NCBI RefSeq assembly: GCF_013303125.1
Contig: NZ_JABTTE010000009.1
Location: 1 to 64,000, forward strand
Length of the DNA: 64,000 nucleotides
Direction of reading: 5' to 3'
From: Calidifontibacillus erzurumensis
GTDB taxonomy: Bacteria > Bacillota > Bacilli > Bacillales > Bacillaceae_J
Below, in pieces: positions 17,015 to 25,581 of the stretch (position 1 is its first letter; every line of letters starts with the position of its first letter). The position numbers were made by a program, and so were the translations under genes. The notes under the pieces are model-generated. The model made no database searches. It worked only from the letters and a program-made list of their open reading frames with translations, and was not told where the DNA came from.

Positions 17015-17634
17015 AAAAGCGGAAGTTGAATCGTTTCCTCGTTTTTAGTCTTGGAACATTCTTATTTTTCATTTTAATAGCTTTTCTTGTGAAGAATCCG
17101 TTGTTGCAATCAGTGGCGGATTTTTTAATTGCCGATGAAACGATGGAGAAAAGTGATGTCATCATCGTTCTTGGCGGTGAAATCAAAGGTGAACGCACGA
17201 AGCGGGCCGTGGAGCTTTTTAATCAAGGATACGCGGATGTTTTGCTTTTTTCAGATGGAACAGACCTGTCGTGGCGTACGAAAGCCGTTGATGAAATGGT
17301 CGATTTGGCGCGTGAACTCGGTGTTCCGGAAGATGCTATTCAAAAAGAAACTAGCTCTAGAAGTACGTACGAAAATGCAGTGTTTTCAAAAGAGATTATG
17401 CTCGATAAAAACTATCAATCTGCTATTGTCGTGACAACCGACTGGCATTCAAAAAGAAGCAAATTTATTTTTGACAAAGTTTTTGATGAAACAAATATTA
17501 AGCTGACATATGCCAATGCTCCTGATGAGCGGATTGATAGTCTCAAAAACTGGTGGAAGGATTCAGAAAAACAGCAAATCGTTTTGACCGAATGGGCGAA
17601 GTTTATCGTATATTGGCTGAAGTATTCATTCTAG
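17011..17634 (+). CDS. YdcF/SanA family (DUF218) membrane-anchored protein
   Basis: A 207-aa protein with an N-terminal membrane anchor (about residues 9-28) and a DUF218 fold facing outside. Landmarks are SDVIIVLGGEIKGERTKRA (about 48-66), then SDGTD, the family patch SSRSTYENAVFSKE (about 114-127) and VVTTDWHSKRSKFIF (about 138-152). Relatives such as E. coli SanA and ElyC affect envelope integrity and lipid-carrier metabolism. It follows the 51-aa gene with a 4-bp overlap. Given the cell-wall genes nearby, an envelope role is likely, but no substrate can be assigned. Confidence 0.85.
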   Translation: MKKRKLNRFLVFSLGTFLFFILIAFLVKNPLLQSVADFLIADETMEKSDVIIVLGGEIKGERTKRAVELFNQGYADVLLFSDGTDLSWRTKAVDEMVDLARELGVPEDAIQKETSSRSTYENAVFSKEIMLDKNYQSAIVVTTDWHSKRSKFIFDKVFDETNIKLTYANAPDERIDSLKNWWKDSEKQQIVLTEWAKFIVYWLKYSF

Positions 17635-17639
17635 TAGAC

Positions 17640-18513
17640 TAAAAATCTGTTTTGCTGCATTGCTTTACGTTGGGCGGCTCAACCGCTTTTGCTGAAGAAC
17701 CATTGAAACGAAGGACTGAACCATTACTGCTAAAGATTGAATCGACCAGCCAAATTGCCTTGGGTGCTAAAACTTTTATTTTCAAACCTCGTTTGCGGCT
17801 GGAAACTCTCAAACTTAGTTTGGTTTATGCTGAAAGATTTAAACTCTCACTAAATAGGTTTTGGTCGAAACAATCATCGATCAGCTCAAAAGTATAACCG
17901 GTTTTGTGCCGAAATATTCAAACGCTCAGCCTAACTAGTTTTGACGTGAAAAGATCAAACGTTCAATCTGAAAGAATATTGGCCTAAACGCTCAATCAAT
18001 CAGCCTAACAGGAATTAAGCTGAAAGGATTAAAAGTTCAGTCTAATAGAGTTGCGCCGAAACACTTAAAAGTTCAGCCAAACAAGTTTTGAAGTGAAGCG
18101 ACCAAACGTTCAACCAAAAAGGATTTTGGCCGAAAAGATCGATTGTTTATCCGCTCAGCCTAAAAGGTTTAACATTGAACCTTTCAATCACCCAGCCCAA
18201 ATCACTTTTATTGCCCAAAAATCCAACCGCCACTCAAACCGCTCAACCCGCGTATGGCTCTGCGAGAATAAAACTCACAGCCAAATCCGCGTTCGCACCA
18301 AAACATAATCGATTTTTCTACATACAGCTGGGACAAACGTTCAATGAGCTCAGCTTGTACTAATAAAGTTTTTGATACGTTTAGCCCAATTGTTCATTTG
18401 CAATCAAAGGCATTTTCGTCTGATTAGCCCAAACCGCACTGGCAAAAACGGCAAGGGAACACAATTTTTTGCCATCATCACAGTTTTGAAAACTACGAAG
18501 GGGAGAGGATGAA
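17640..18513 (+). repeat. Degenerate 37-bp minisatellite in the gap before the SLH gene
   Basis: From about 17780 to 18180 units of 36-37 bp follow one another, e.g. starts near 17918, 17955, 17992, 18029, 18065 and 18102. Their consensus is like AAACGTTCAGCCTAACAGG followed by TTTTGGCCGAAAAGATC. The edges (17640-17780 and 18180-18400) look like further decayed copies. Open frames inside (17652-17897, 18093-18308) follow the repeat and have no ribosome binding sites. No hairpin or promoter is evident. Confidence 0.75.
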
Positions 18514-21363
18514 ATGAGACGTAGGAAGCGCAGCACGATAACACTCTTGCTTCTCGTTGTACTAGTTTTTCAAAGTTTTGGAAGTGCAGCCTTTGCATCA
18601 TTTGGTAATTTAATAAAAGAAGAAAAAGCGCAAATTTCTCCTGGGGTCACATATGTGAACCAACAATATAATGGAACGTATTCTCGTGCAGTAAATCTAT
18701 TAAACATCAATTTGAACGATCCGTTTACATCATTGGAAGTCAGTTTGCCGAACCCGTTGACTGCAACTACAACGGTTACTAGCCGAGCGCTGCAAAATCA
18801 CTATGAAGGCCATTTTGTTGTAGGGGCGACCAACGCAGGCTTCTTTGATATGGTTGGCAAAATGCCGGTTAACTTAATTGTTTTAAACAACAAATTGATT
18901 AACGTCGGTATCGCTGGCACGAAGACTTCGAAAAGCCCGACGAATGAGCCGATCGCTTTTGGGATCGATCGCAATGGAAAAGCAGTGATTGACCGTTACA
19001 AAATTGAAATGATTACAACACTTGGTGGACAAACGATTCCGATTAGCAAAATTAACGGTGAGCGCGGAGAAAATGCGATTCATATTTATAAATCTCCAAA
19101 ACAAACGACAGGTACAAACCAATGGGGAACAGAGATTGTCATTTCTGATGTAACACCAAATCCGACCGATCTTTATATCGGCCAAACGATGACGGGTACA
19201 GTTTCAAAGATTACTAGATTTGGAGAAGGCGGGAATGCCCAAATCCCAGCCAATGGTTTTGTCATTTCTGCACACGGCGGTGAGTGGGCTGAAAAACTAA
19301 AAAATGTCCAAGTTGGCGACCAAGTTGATTTAACACTTTCTTTAGGAAATGGATGGGAAGGTGCCCAATATATAATTGGGACAGGTCCGCAACTTGTGAA
19401 AAATGGACAAGTTTCCATTTCTATGGATGAAAGTGATTCTTTTGCAAAAACTCGCCACCCACGCACAGCAATTGCTGTAGATCAGACGGGGTACCGCGTC
19501 TTTTTAGTTACTGTTGACGGTAGACAGAACGGGTACAGCAATGGTGCAACATTAAGGGAATTAGCGAATTATTTAGTTTCAATAGGTGCCTATAATGCTA
19601 TTAATCTTGATGGCGGCGGTTCTACGGCTATGGTCGTACGTAAGCTTGGAAGTTTCCAACCGGCGCTTGTCAATAGTCCATCTGAGGGAGTGGAACGCAA
19701 AGTATCATCGGTCTTCCAAGTTATTAGTTCAGCACCGACAAGCGATCCAACTACTCTTAAACTAGCAAACCTTAAAGGAAAAGTATTGAAAGGTACAGCG
19801 GTACCAATTAATTTGGAATATGCACTTGACCAATATTTCAACCCAGTAAAAGTGAATGCAAACGATATTTCTTTATCTGTTCAAGGAAATATTGGATCAA
19901 TAAATGGCAAGACTTTTATTGCTGAAAATGCTGGAACTGGAAAAATCGTTGCAACATATAATGGAGCTTACGGTGAACTTCCTGTTACTGTCATTGATAG
20001 AGTGGACAAAATTGATATTTTACCAAAATCTCTCGTAATCGGTACAAATGAATCTATAAAACTAACAGCAAATATTACTTATAACGGCGGCGAGCCTATT
20101 ATCTTTGACCGCTCTGTTATTAAATGGTCCGTTGACGGCAATATCGGTACAATTTCAGCAGACGGTACATTTACTGCCGGAAGTGAAAAAGGATCAGGTA
20201 ATATCATCGCCCAATTTGAAAATATAACAGCTTCCATTCCAGTCAAAGTTGGCAGCGATCCAGTCCTAGTTGATGGTTTTGAATCAATTGCAAAATGGAA
20301 AGCTGACCAAGCAAGAGCAAATGCAGCTATTGAAGCAGCCGCTGATAATGGCAATGTAAAAGAAGGCAAAAGCGCGTTGAAACTTTCTTATGATTTTACA
20401 ACTGCAGAAGAAGGCATTAAAGTGGCCTATGCACAGGCGAAATCACCGATTGAATTGAAAGGTTATCCGAAAGAGTTAGGTGTATGGGTGAAAGGCGATG
20501 GAGCAGCTCACTGGCTTCGTGCGCATATCATTGATGGATCGGGTAAAACTCATACGATCAACTTTACTGAAGAACATGGGTTAACATGGACAGGCTGGAA
20601 GTATGTCCGTGCAAAAATTCCTGCAAACTTGCCGTTGCCGCTAAAATTTGACCGTATTTATGTAGCGGAAGCTGTGAAAGAAAAACAAAATAAAGGTGCC
20701 ATTTATTTTGATGGCTTATATGCTGCATATGTAAATAATCATCCAGAACCAAAAGGCAATACAGGTGGCGGCACAGATAATGGTGGAAATAATGGAAATG
20801 GTGGAAACGGCCAAGTGCCTGCACCAAGCATTTCATTTAAAGATTTAACAAAGAGCCATTGGGCTTACAGCTCAATTGCATTTTTAACAGACCGCGGCGT
20901 TATTAAAGGGTATGATGATGGAACATTCAGACCGAGTGCTGAAATTACAAGAGCGATGGCTGCGGCAATGATTGCCCGCGAGTTTGAATTAACTCCATCT
21001 GATGACAAGAAGTTTCCATTTACAGATGTAAAAGCAAATCATTATGCTTATAATGCCATCAAAGCTGTTGCTGAAGAAGGCATCATCAATGGAAAACAAG
21101 CAGGAAAATTTGCTCCAGATGATAAGCTGACAAGAGCGGAAATGGCAGTTATTTTAACTCGTGCTTACAATTTAAAAGGTGAAACAAACAAAACATTTAC
21201 AGATGTAAAATCTAATCACTGGGCAGCATCAGCTATCAACACATTAGCTGCTAACAAAATTACAGGCGGTTATGAAGATGGCAGCTTTAGACCAGCGAAC
21301 CCGACCACTCGTGCTGAATTTTCATCTTTCATGGAGCGCGTGATTCGATTAACGGAGAATTAA
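18514..21363 (+). CDS. Secreted SLH-domain phosphodiester glycosidase (NAGPA family)
   Basis: A 949-aa exported protein. It has a signal peptide (about 1-28, ending SAAFASFG). A NAGPA/DUF2233 domain (about 95-405) carries the signature AINLDGGGSTAMV (about 363). Ig-like Big-type domains (about 415-590) and a jelly-roll-like module (about 595-745) follow, then a Gly/Asn linker (about 748-772). Three SLH repeats (about 776-945) begin FKDLTKSHWAYSSI, FTDVKANHYAYNAI and FTDVKSNHWAASAI. SLH trimers bind pyruvylated secondary cell wall polysaccharide, and csaB, the pyruvylation gene, lies 7.6 kb downstream. Start ATG follows GGGGAGAGGATGA. The likely substrate is a phosphodiester-linked sugar on the cell surface (inference). 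Confidence 0.9.
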   Translation: MRRRKRSTITLLLLVVLVFQSFGSAAFASFGNLIKEEKAQISPGVTYVNQQYNGTYSRAVNLLNINLNDPFTSLEVSLPNPLTATTTVTSRALQNHYEGHFVVGATNAGFFDMVGKMPVNLIVLNNKLINVGIAGTKTSKSPTNEPIAFGIDRNGKAVIDRYKIEMITTLGGQTIPISKINGERGENAIHIYKSPKQTTGTNQWGTEIVISDVTPNPTDLYIGQTMTGTVSKITRFGEGGNAQIPANGFVISAHGGEWAEKLKNVQVGDQVDLTLSLGNGWEGAQYIIGTGPQLVKNGQVSISMDESDSFAKTRHPRTAIAVDQTGYRVFLVTVDGRQNGYSNGATLRELANYLVSIGAYNAINLDGGGSTAMVVRKLGSFQPALVNSPSEGVERKVSSVFQVISSAPTSDPTTLKLANLKGKVLKGTAVPINLEYALDQYFNPVKVNANDISLSVQGNIGSINGKTFIAENAGTGKIVATYNGAYGELPVTVIDRVDKIDILPKSLVIGTNESIKLTANITYNGGEPIIFDRSVIKWSVDGNIGTISADGTFTAGSEKGSGNIIAQFENITASIPVKVGSDPVLVDGFESIAKWKADQARANAAIEAAADNGNVKEGKSALKLSYDFTTAEEGIKVAYAQAKSPIELKGYPKELGVWVKGDGAAHWLRAHIIDGSGKTHTINFTEEHGLTWTGWKYVRAKIPANLPLPLKFDRIYVAEAVKEKQNKGAIYFDGLYAAYVNNHPEPKGNTGGGTDNGGNNGNGGNGQVPAPSISFKDLTKSHWAYSSIAFLTDRGVIKGYDDGTFRPSAEITRAMAAAMIAREFELTPSDDKKFPFTDVKANHYAYNAIKAVAEEGIINGKQAGKFAPDDKLTRAEMAVILTRAYNLKGETNKTFTDVKSNHWAASAINTLAANKITGGYEDGSFRPANPTTRAEFSSFMERVIRLTEN

Positions 21364-21384
21364 AAAGTCTTATAATAATGAGGC

Positions 21385-21424
21385 AAGAGGAGAAAAACTT
21401 ATTGGTTGTCTCCTCTTTTCTTTA
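21385..21424 (+). terminator. Intrinsic terminator after the SLH gene
   Basis: Perfect 9-bp stem AAGAGGAGA / TCTCCTCTT with a 15-nt loop, followed by TTCTTTATAT, starting 22 bp after the stop codon. Confidence 0.85.
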
Positions 21425-21457
21425 TATTTGTTTCCCTTTATTTTGTATTTTTCTATG

Positions 21458-21600
21458 AAAATGTTAGGGAAATTATTTTCATTCTGGGTTCTGGTTGAAA
21501 GATCATGGTAGTTTTCTGTGAAAAAAAGACGAGAATATTATTTTCATTGCCGGTAGAGGGCATAAGATCATGAATGTTTTTTGTGAAAAATTAATCAAGC
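21458..21600 (+). repeat. Dispersed intergenic repeat, copy 1 (two units)
   Basis: Two units of about 65-75 bp, marked by ATTATTTTCATTCTGGGTT and ATCATGGTAGTTTTCTGTG. The first unit is nearly identical, with a handful of mismatches over about 53 bp, to the unit at 50347 near flgN. The second unit is more diverged. No gene lies in 21364-21768. Confidence 0.8.
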
Positions 21601-21768
21601 GGCAATAAAGTATATTTTTAAATCATGTTTCATTTTGGGGCCTATTTTGTTATAGTTCAATGTAGAGTTTTTACATCTATATGAATACAAGCATGGCTGT
21701 ACAATCCCTATTTTGCAGGGTTCAATTCAAATGTAGATTATTATGTAGTGAAAAAAGGTGAAAAACAA

Positions 21769-22506
21769 ATGCAGGACAAATTTGTTTCAATTTTAGGTGT
21801 GAATTTCATACATACAACGATGAAAGATATGGTGGCACGACTTCGCAAGCGCCTTTTGAACGAAGAGAAGACATTCGTTGTAACAGCAAATCCGGAAATT
21901 GTCATGAAAACGTTGGAAGATCCGACATACAAGCAATACGTTGATCTGGCCGATTATGTAACGGCAGATGGCATTGGTGTCGTAAAGGGTGCGCAAATAT
22001 TAGGGAAACCGCTGCCGGAGCGAGTGGCGGGATATGATTTAATGCGAAATTTGTTAGCTATATTAAATGAGGAAAAATTAAAATTGTATATGCTCGGTGC
22101 GCAGGAAGAAACAATTGAAAAAGCGGTTGAAACGGTTAAAAGAGAATATCCGAATCTACAGCTTGTAGGTTATCATCACGGCTTTTTTAATTGGGAAGAT
22201 CCGTCGATTATTAATGAAATTAAGGAAAAAAAGCCTGATCTTGTATTAGTGGCCCTCGGCGTACCAAGACAAGAAAAATGGATTGCCGAACATCTGGAAG
22301 AAGTAGAAAAAGGGGTATTTATTGGTGTCGGCGGCTCTTTTGACGTCCTCGCCGGAACAGTCAAACGTGCACCGGAAATTTGGCAAAAACTAAACCTTGA
22401 ATGGTTTTACCGCTTATTAAAGCAGCCATCAAGATGGCGCCGCATGCTAGCATTGCCACACTTTGCCCTTAAAGTATTTGGACAAAAATTAACAGGAAAA
22501 AGCTAG
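21769..22506 (+). CDS. tagA: UDP-ManNAc:lipid-linked GlcNAc ManNAc-transferase TagA/WecG
   Basis: A 245-aa GT26-family enzyme that adds ManNAc to undecaprenyl-PP-GlcNAc, the second lipid-linked step after TagO. Family blocks are present: VTANPEIVMK (about 40-49), TADGIGVVKGAQILG (about 64-78), PERVAGYDL, YMLGA, VALGVPRQEKWI and GVGGSFDVLAGTVKRAPEIW. The start ATG 21769 follows AAAAGGTGAAA; a GTG seven codons earlier would overlap that site. The gene ends 14 bp before a 59-bp repeat array, which separates it from the other polymer genes downstream. With tagO and csaB it probably builds a ManNAc-GlcNAc backbone that is then pyruvylated. Confidence 0.92.
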   Translation: MQDKFVSILGVNFIHTTMKDMVARLRKRLLNEEKTFVVTANPEIVMKTLEDPTYKQYVDLADYVTADGIGVVKGAQILGKPLPERVAGYDLMRNLLAILNEEKLKLYMLGAQEETIEKAVETVKREYPNLQLVGYHHGFFNWEDPSIINEIKEKKPDLVLVALGVPRQEKWIAEHLEEVEKGVFIGVGGSFDVLAGTVKRAPEIWQKLNLEWFYRLLKQPSRWRRMLALPHFALKVFGQKLTGKS

Positions 22507-22514
22507 GCGTCTGC

Positions 22515-23165
22515 GCAACGGTGCCAGCCCCCTCTGGAGCACGGTCTCCGGCACCGACTGCGGTACTATCTGGGGTGAGGTGCCAGCCCCCTCTGGAGCA
22601 CGGTCTCCGGCACCTTCTGCGGTACCATCTGAGGTGAGGTGCCAGACCCCTCTGGAGCACCGTCTCCGGCCCCGACTGCGGCACCATCTGGGTGTAGGTG
22701 TCAGACCCCTCTGGAGCACCATCTCCGGCCCCGACTGCGGTACCATCTGGGGTGAGGTGCCAGACCCCTCTGGCGTACCGTCTCCGGCACCTTCTGCGGT
22801 ACCATCTGGGGTGAGGTGCCAGACCCCTCTGGAGCACGGTCTCCGGCACTGTCTGCGGCACCATCTGGGTTGAGGTGCCAGACCCCTCTGGAGCACCGTC
22901 TCTGGTACCGTTTGCGGTACCATCTGGGGTGGGGTGCCAGACCCCTCTGGAGCACCATCTCCGGCACTGTCTGCGGCACTATCTGGGTTGAGGTGCCAGA
23001 CCCCTCTTGAGCACGGTCTCCGGCATCGTCTGCGGTACCATCTGGGTTGAGGTGCCAGACCCCTCTGGAGCACGGTCTCCGGCACCTTCTGCGGCACCAT
23101 CTGGGGTGAGGTGCCAGACCCCTCTGGCGTACCGTCTCTGGCACCGTCTGCGGCTACTGCCGGAG
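22515..23165 (+). repeat. 59-bp REP-like tandem array, 11 units, perfect periodicity
   Basis: Hairpin cores start at 22520, 22579, 22638, 22697, 22756, 22815, 22874, 22933, 22992, 23051 and 23110: ten consecutive spacings of exactly 59 bp. Most units carry the arm GCACC, giving a hairpin of 5 bp plus 4 bp with a 2-nt GA bulge and a CCCC loop. Three 12-bp sub-repeats follow in each. One unit I counted is about 69% GC in a genome background well below 40%. It begins 14 bp after the tagA stop. The 23166-23318 remainder is AT-rich with no clear promoter. Confidence 0.95.
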
Positions 23166-23318
23166 GTATTTCTGGGCGTATAAAATAATGAAAATTTTAT
23201 TTAGGTTCTATTAAAAAATAGGGTTGATTTTTGATAACTTTTCAAAAATAAACGAGTTATTTGCCCTTTTTTTATTGAAACCGAACAAATTGTTTTATCC
23301 AAGAGGAGGACAAATAAT

Positions 23319-23516
23319 ATGTTTGAATATAAGTTTGTCAAAATAGAGTTTAAAAAATTATCTGGTAACCCTAAGGAAGACTATCGAGAAGTAATTAAAA
23401 GTCACGCAGAACAAGGTTGGCGTTTTGTTCAAATTTTCTCTCCTGACTTTGCAACTTCAGGAGTTGGAGCAGGTTCTTATTATGAATTAATCTTTGAAAG
23501 ACCTTTACAAAAATAA
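23319..23516 (+). CDS. DUF4177 small protein
   Basis: A 65-aa protein with the DUF4177 pattern: an N-terminal strand MFEYKFVKIEF, then a helix with HAEQGWRFVQI and a C-terminal strand SYYELIFERP. These small proteins are of unknown function and are common in Firmicutes. AGAGGAGG lies nine bases before the ATG. It sits 43 bp before the flippase gene and may be co-transcribed with it. Confidence 0.8.
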   Translation: MFEYKFVKIEFKKLSGNPKEDYREVIKSHAEQGWRFVQIFSPDFATSGVGAGSYYELIFERPLQK

Positions 23517-23559
23517 ATTTAACAATGCCAAAATTTACGAAATAGGAGCTTAATTAAGC

Positions 23560-25134
23560 ATGGCCCAATCTTCTTTATTAAAAGGAACTTTAATTATTAC
23601 AATTGCAACTATTATTTCGAAATTTATAGGAAGTATTTTTCAAATACCGTTGCAAAATATTGCCGGTGACAAGGTTCTTGGTATTTTTGGACTTGTTTAT
23701 CCGGTTTATATGATTGCGTTAATTTTATCGGTGGCTGGTATTCCGATTGCTATTTCCAAGCTGATCTCAGAAGCACGCGGCTCAGGACGGGAATCTGAAA
23801 TTGATGATATTTTTCGTTCTGCCAGTGTGCTTGCGATTTTCTTTGGTATTTTCAGTTTTACGGTGATGTTCACCTTTTCAGAGCAAATTGCGCTCATGCT
23901 AGGCGGTTCATTTACGAAGCCAGCGGTGGAAATTGTTTCGTTTACACTTTTAATTGCCCCATATATGGCCGTTTATCGCGGCTTTTTCCAAGGCTTTGAA
24001 GATATGAAACCGACAGCAATGTCCCAAGTGATTGAACAATTTGTGAGAGTTGCTCTCATCCTTACCATTGCGTTTATTTTAGTGAAGCGGGGCGAAACAA
24101 GCGATGTAATCGCCGGAGGCGTCATGGTTGGCTCTTCTGTTGGAGCACTGTTCTCACTTATTTATTTGCGGATTCTATATCAAAAATTCAAAGCCCGTCC
24201 TAAAGGAATGAAATCTTTTTCAATGAATATATTTAGGCAGTGGGCAAAGAGAATTTTGGCACTATCGATTCCGATTGCCGTTGGTTCATTGTCAATGGCA
24301 TTATTAAATCTAGTAGATTCTGTAACGATTCCTCATGGATTAACATGGCTTGGAAATGAAACAGAAGATGTGCAACAACAATTGGGGCTTTATCGTCGCG
24401 GTATATCGTTAGTCGGCATTGCTTCTGTTTTTTCGAGTGCGGTTATATTGCCGTTAATTCCTGCCATTACAAAAGCAATGGCCAAAAAAGACATTGAACT
24501 TGCGAATTCATATATTGAACGGTCGCTTAAATATGCCCATCTTATCTCTTGGCCAGCTGCGCTAGGCCTCTTGGCGCTAACAATGCCAGTGAATCGGGCA
24601 TTGTTCATGGACTTTCAAGGAAGCGATGTAGTGGCGATCATCAATTTCAGTTCTGCTTTTTCTTCTTTTGCCGTATTAACTACTGGCATTTTGCAAGGAC
24701 TAAACCGTTCGAAACTTGCGGCATGGATCATTGTTTTCGGTGCGGTTGTAAAAGGCGGCATGAACTTCTTATTTGTATCCCAAATGGGAATTGTTGGAGC
24801 AGCCTATGCGACAGTTCTAATTTATGTGTTAATTACGGTCGCTAATATTTTATTTATTGTTCAAACAACAAATTACAAAGTATGGCGTAAAGAAAGTCTT
24901 GTATTTGTAGTCTCAAGTATTGTAATGGGGCTCGTAGCATTTGTACCTATGTACTTTTTTACGGTCACCGATTGGTCTAGAATCGAAGCGCTGCTTTATT
25001 TAGTCGTTATCATTCCAATAGGTGCAATTGTTTATGCATTCCTTGTAATCGTCCTAAAAGGCGTAAGCAGGGAGGAATTGCAGGCATTGCCAGTAATTGG
25101 ACGCTATTTTCGCAAATTAGAGCGTCAAATATGA
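23560..25134 (+). CDS. Polysaccharide flippase, MOP superfamily (SpoVB/MurJ-like)
   Basis: A 524-aa membrane protein with about 14 helices. The start SLLKGTLIITIATIISKFIG and the following IFQIPLQNIAGDKVLGIFGL are the polysaccharide-transport/SpoVB-type signature (GDK-LG-FG). Such proteins flip lipid-linked sugars across the membrane. Placed between tagA and tagO/csaB, it is the best candidate for exporting the secondary wall polymer unit. In B. anthracis a membrane transporter gene (csaA) likewise precedes csaB. A general lipid II or sporulation role cannot be excluded. Confidence 0.85.
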   Translation: MAQSSLLKGTLIITIATIISKFIGSIFQIPLQNIAGDKVLGIFGLVYPVYMIALILSVAGIPIAISKLISEARGSGRESEIDDIFRSASVLAIFFGIFSFTVMFTFSEQIALMLGGSFTKPAVEIVSFTLLIAPYMAVYRGFFQGFEDMKPTAMSQVIEQFVRVALILTIAFILVKRGETSDVIAGGVMVGSSVGALFSLIYLRILYQKFKARPKGMKSFSMNIFRQWAKRILALSIPIAVGSLSMALLNLVDSVTIPHGLTWLGNETEDVQQQLGLYRRGISLVGIASVFSSAVILPLIPAITKAMAKKDIELANSYIERSLKYAHLISWPAALGLLALTMPVNRALFMDFQGSDVVAIINFSSAFSSFAVLTTGILQGLNRSKLAAWIIVFGAVVKGGMNFLFVSQMGIVGAAYATVLIYVLITVANILFIVQTTNYKVWRKESLVFVVSSIVMGLVAFVPMYFFTVTDWSRIEALLYLVVIIPIGAIVYAFLVIVLKGVSREELQALPVIGRYFRKLERQI

Positions 25135-25581
25135 GTTATTCTAATATATAATAAAAAGTTGTGTGTCAAAATAGCTATTAAAGGAAAGGTTTGTTATTTT
25201 GGCGCTAGCGTGTTCGAGAAAAACGTTACTTTTGCAAAAATTACATACTATATTAAGGTGAAACGTGGAAGAAAAAAATTCGTCTAAGAGTTATGAGTGG
25301 TCGAATTCATTAAAAAAGCATTCGCATTTTGAAAAAATTTGATTTGCTGATCTATAAAACAAGTCCCTTTATTTTCCAAAAATCGCGTGACATGAATTAA
25401 GATTTTGTCGAAAAAATTGTAGAAAAGCAAAGATGTTGTTATTTTGTCGCAAAAAAACTTACTTATTCATGGACGATGTGGTATAATCGGTTTTGAATGC
25501 TAGAAGAAGTGGAAAATAAAGGAGAAAATTTGCCTTAACATATTTATGTGAGGCAAAAATTGTCTGGGGAGTGCAAATTTT
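25135..25581. other. Gap with a probable promoter for tagO
   Basis: AT-rich, no gene. A consensus -10 TATAAT at 25482-25487 has a weak -35 (TTACTT at 25459-25464) at 17-bp spacing, about 95 bp before the tagO ATG, and so likely starts the tagO transcript. Confidence 0.5.

Noticed and set aside
17652-18363. Three ORFs of 62-81 codons before the SLH gene
   Set aside because: They follow the 37-bp minisatellite and lack ribosome binding sites.
22469-23144. Arg/Pro-rich open frames up to 203 codons on the minus strand
   Set aside because: They are products of the GC-rich 59-bp array, which happens to lack stop codons in several frames, and one even runs antisense into tagA.
1-23165. CRISPR interpretation of the regularly spaced 59-bp arrays
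   Set aside because: The whole unit is repeated, with no unique spacers between constant repeats, and no cas genes are present.
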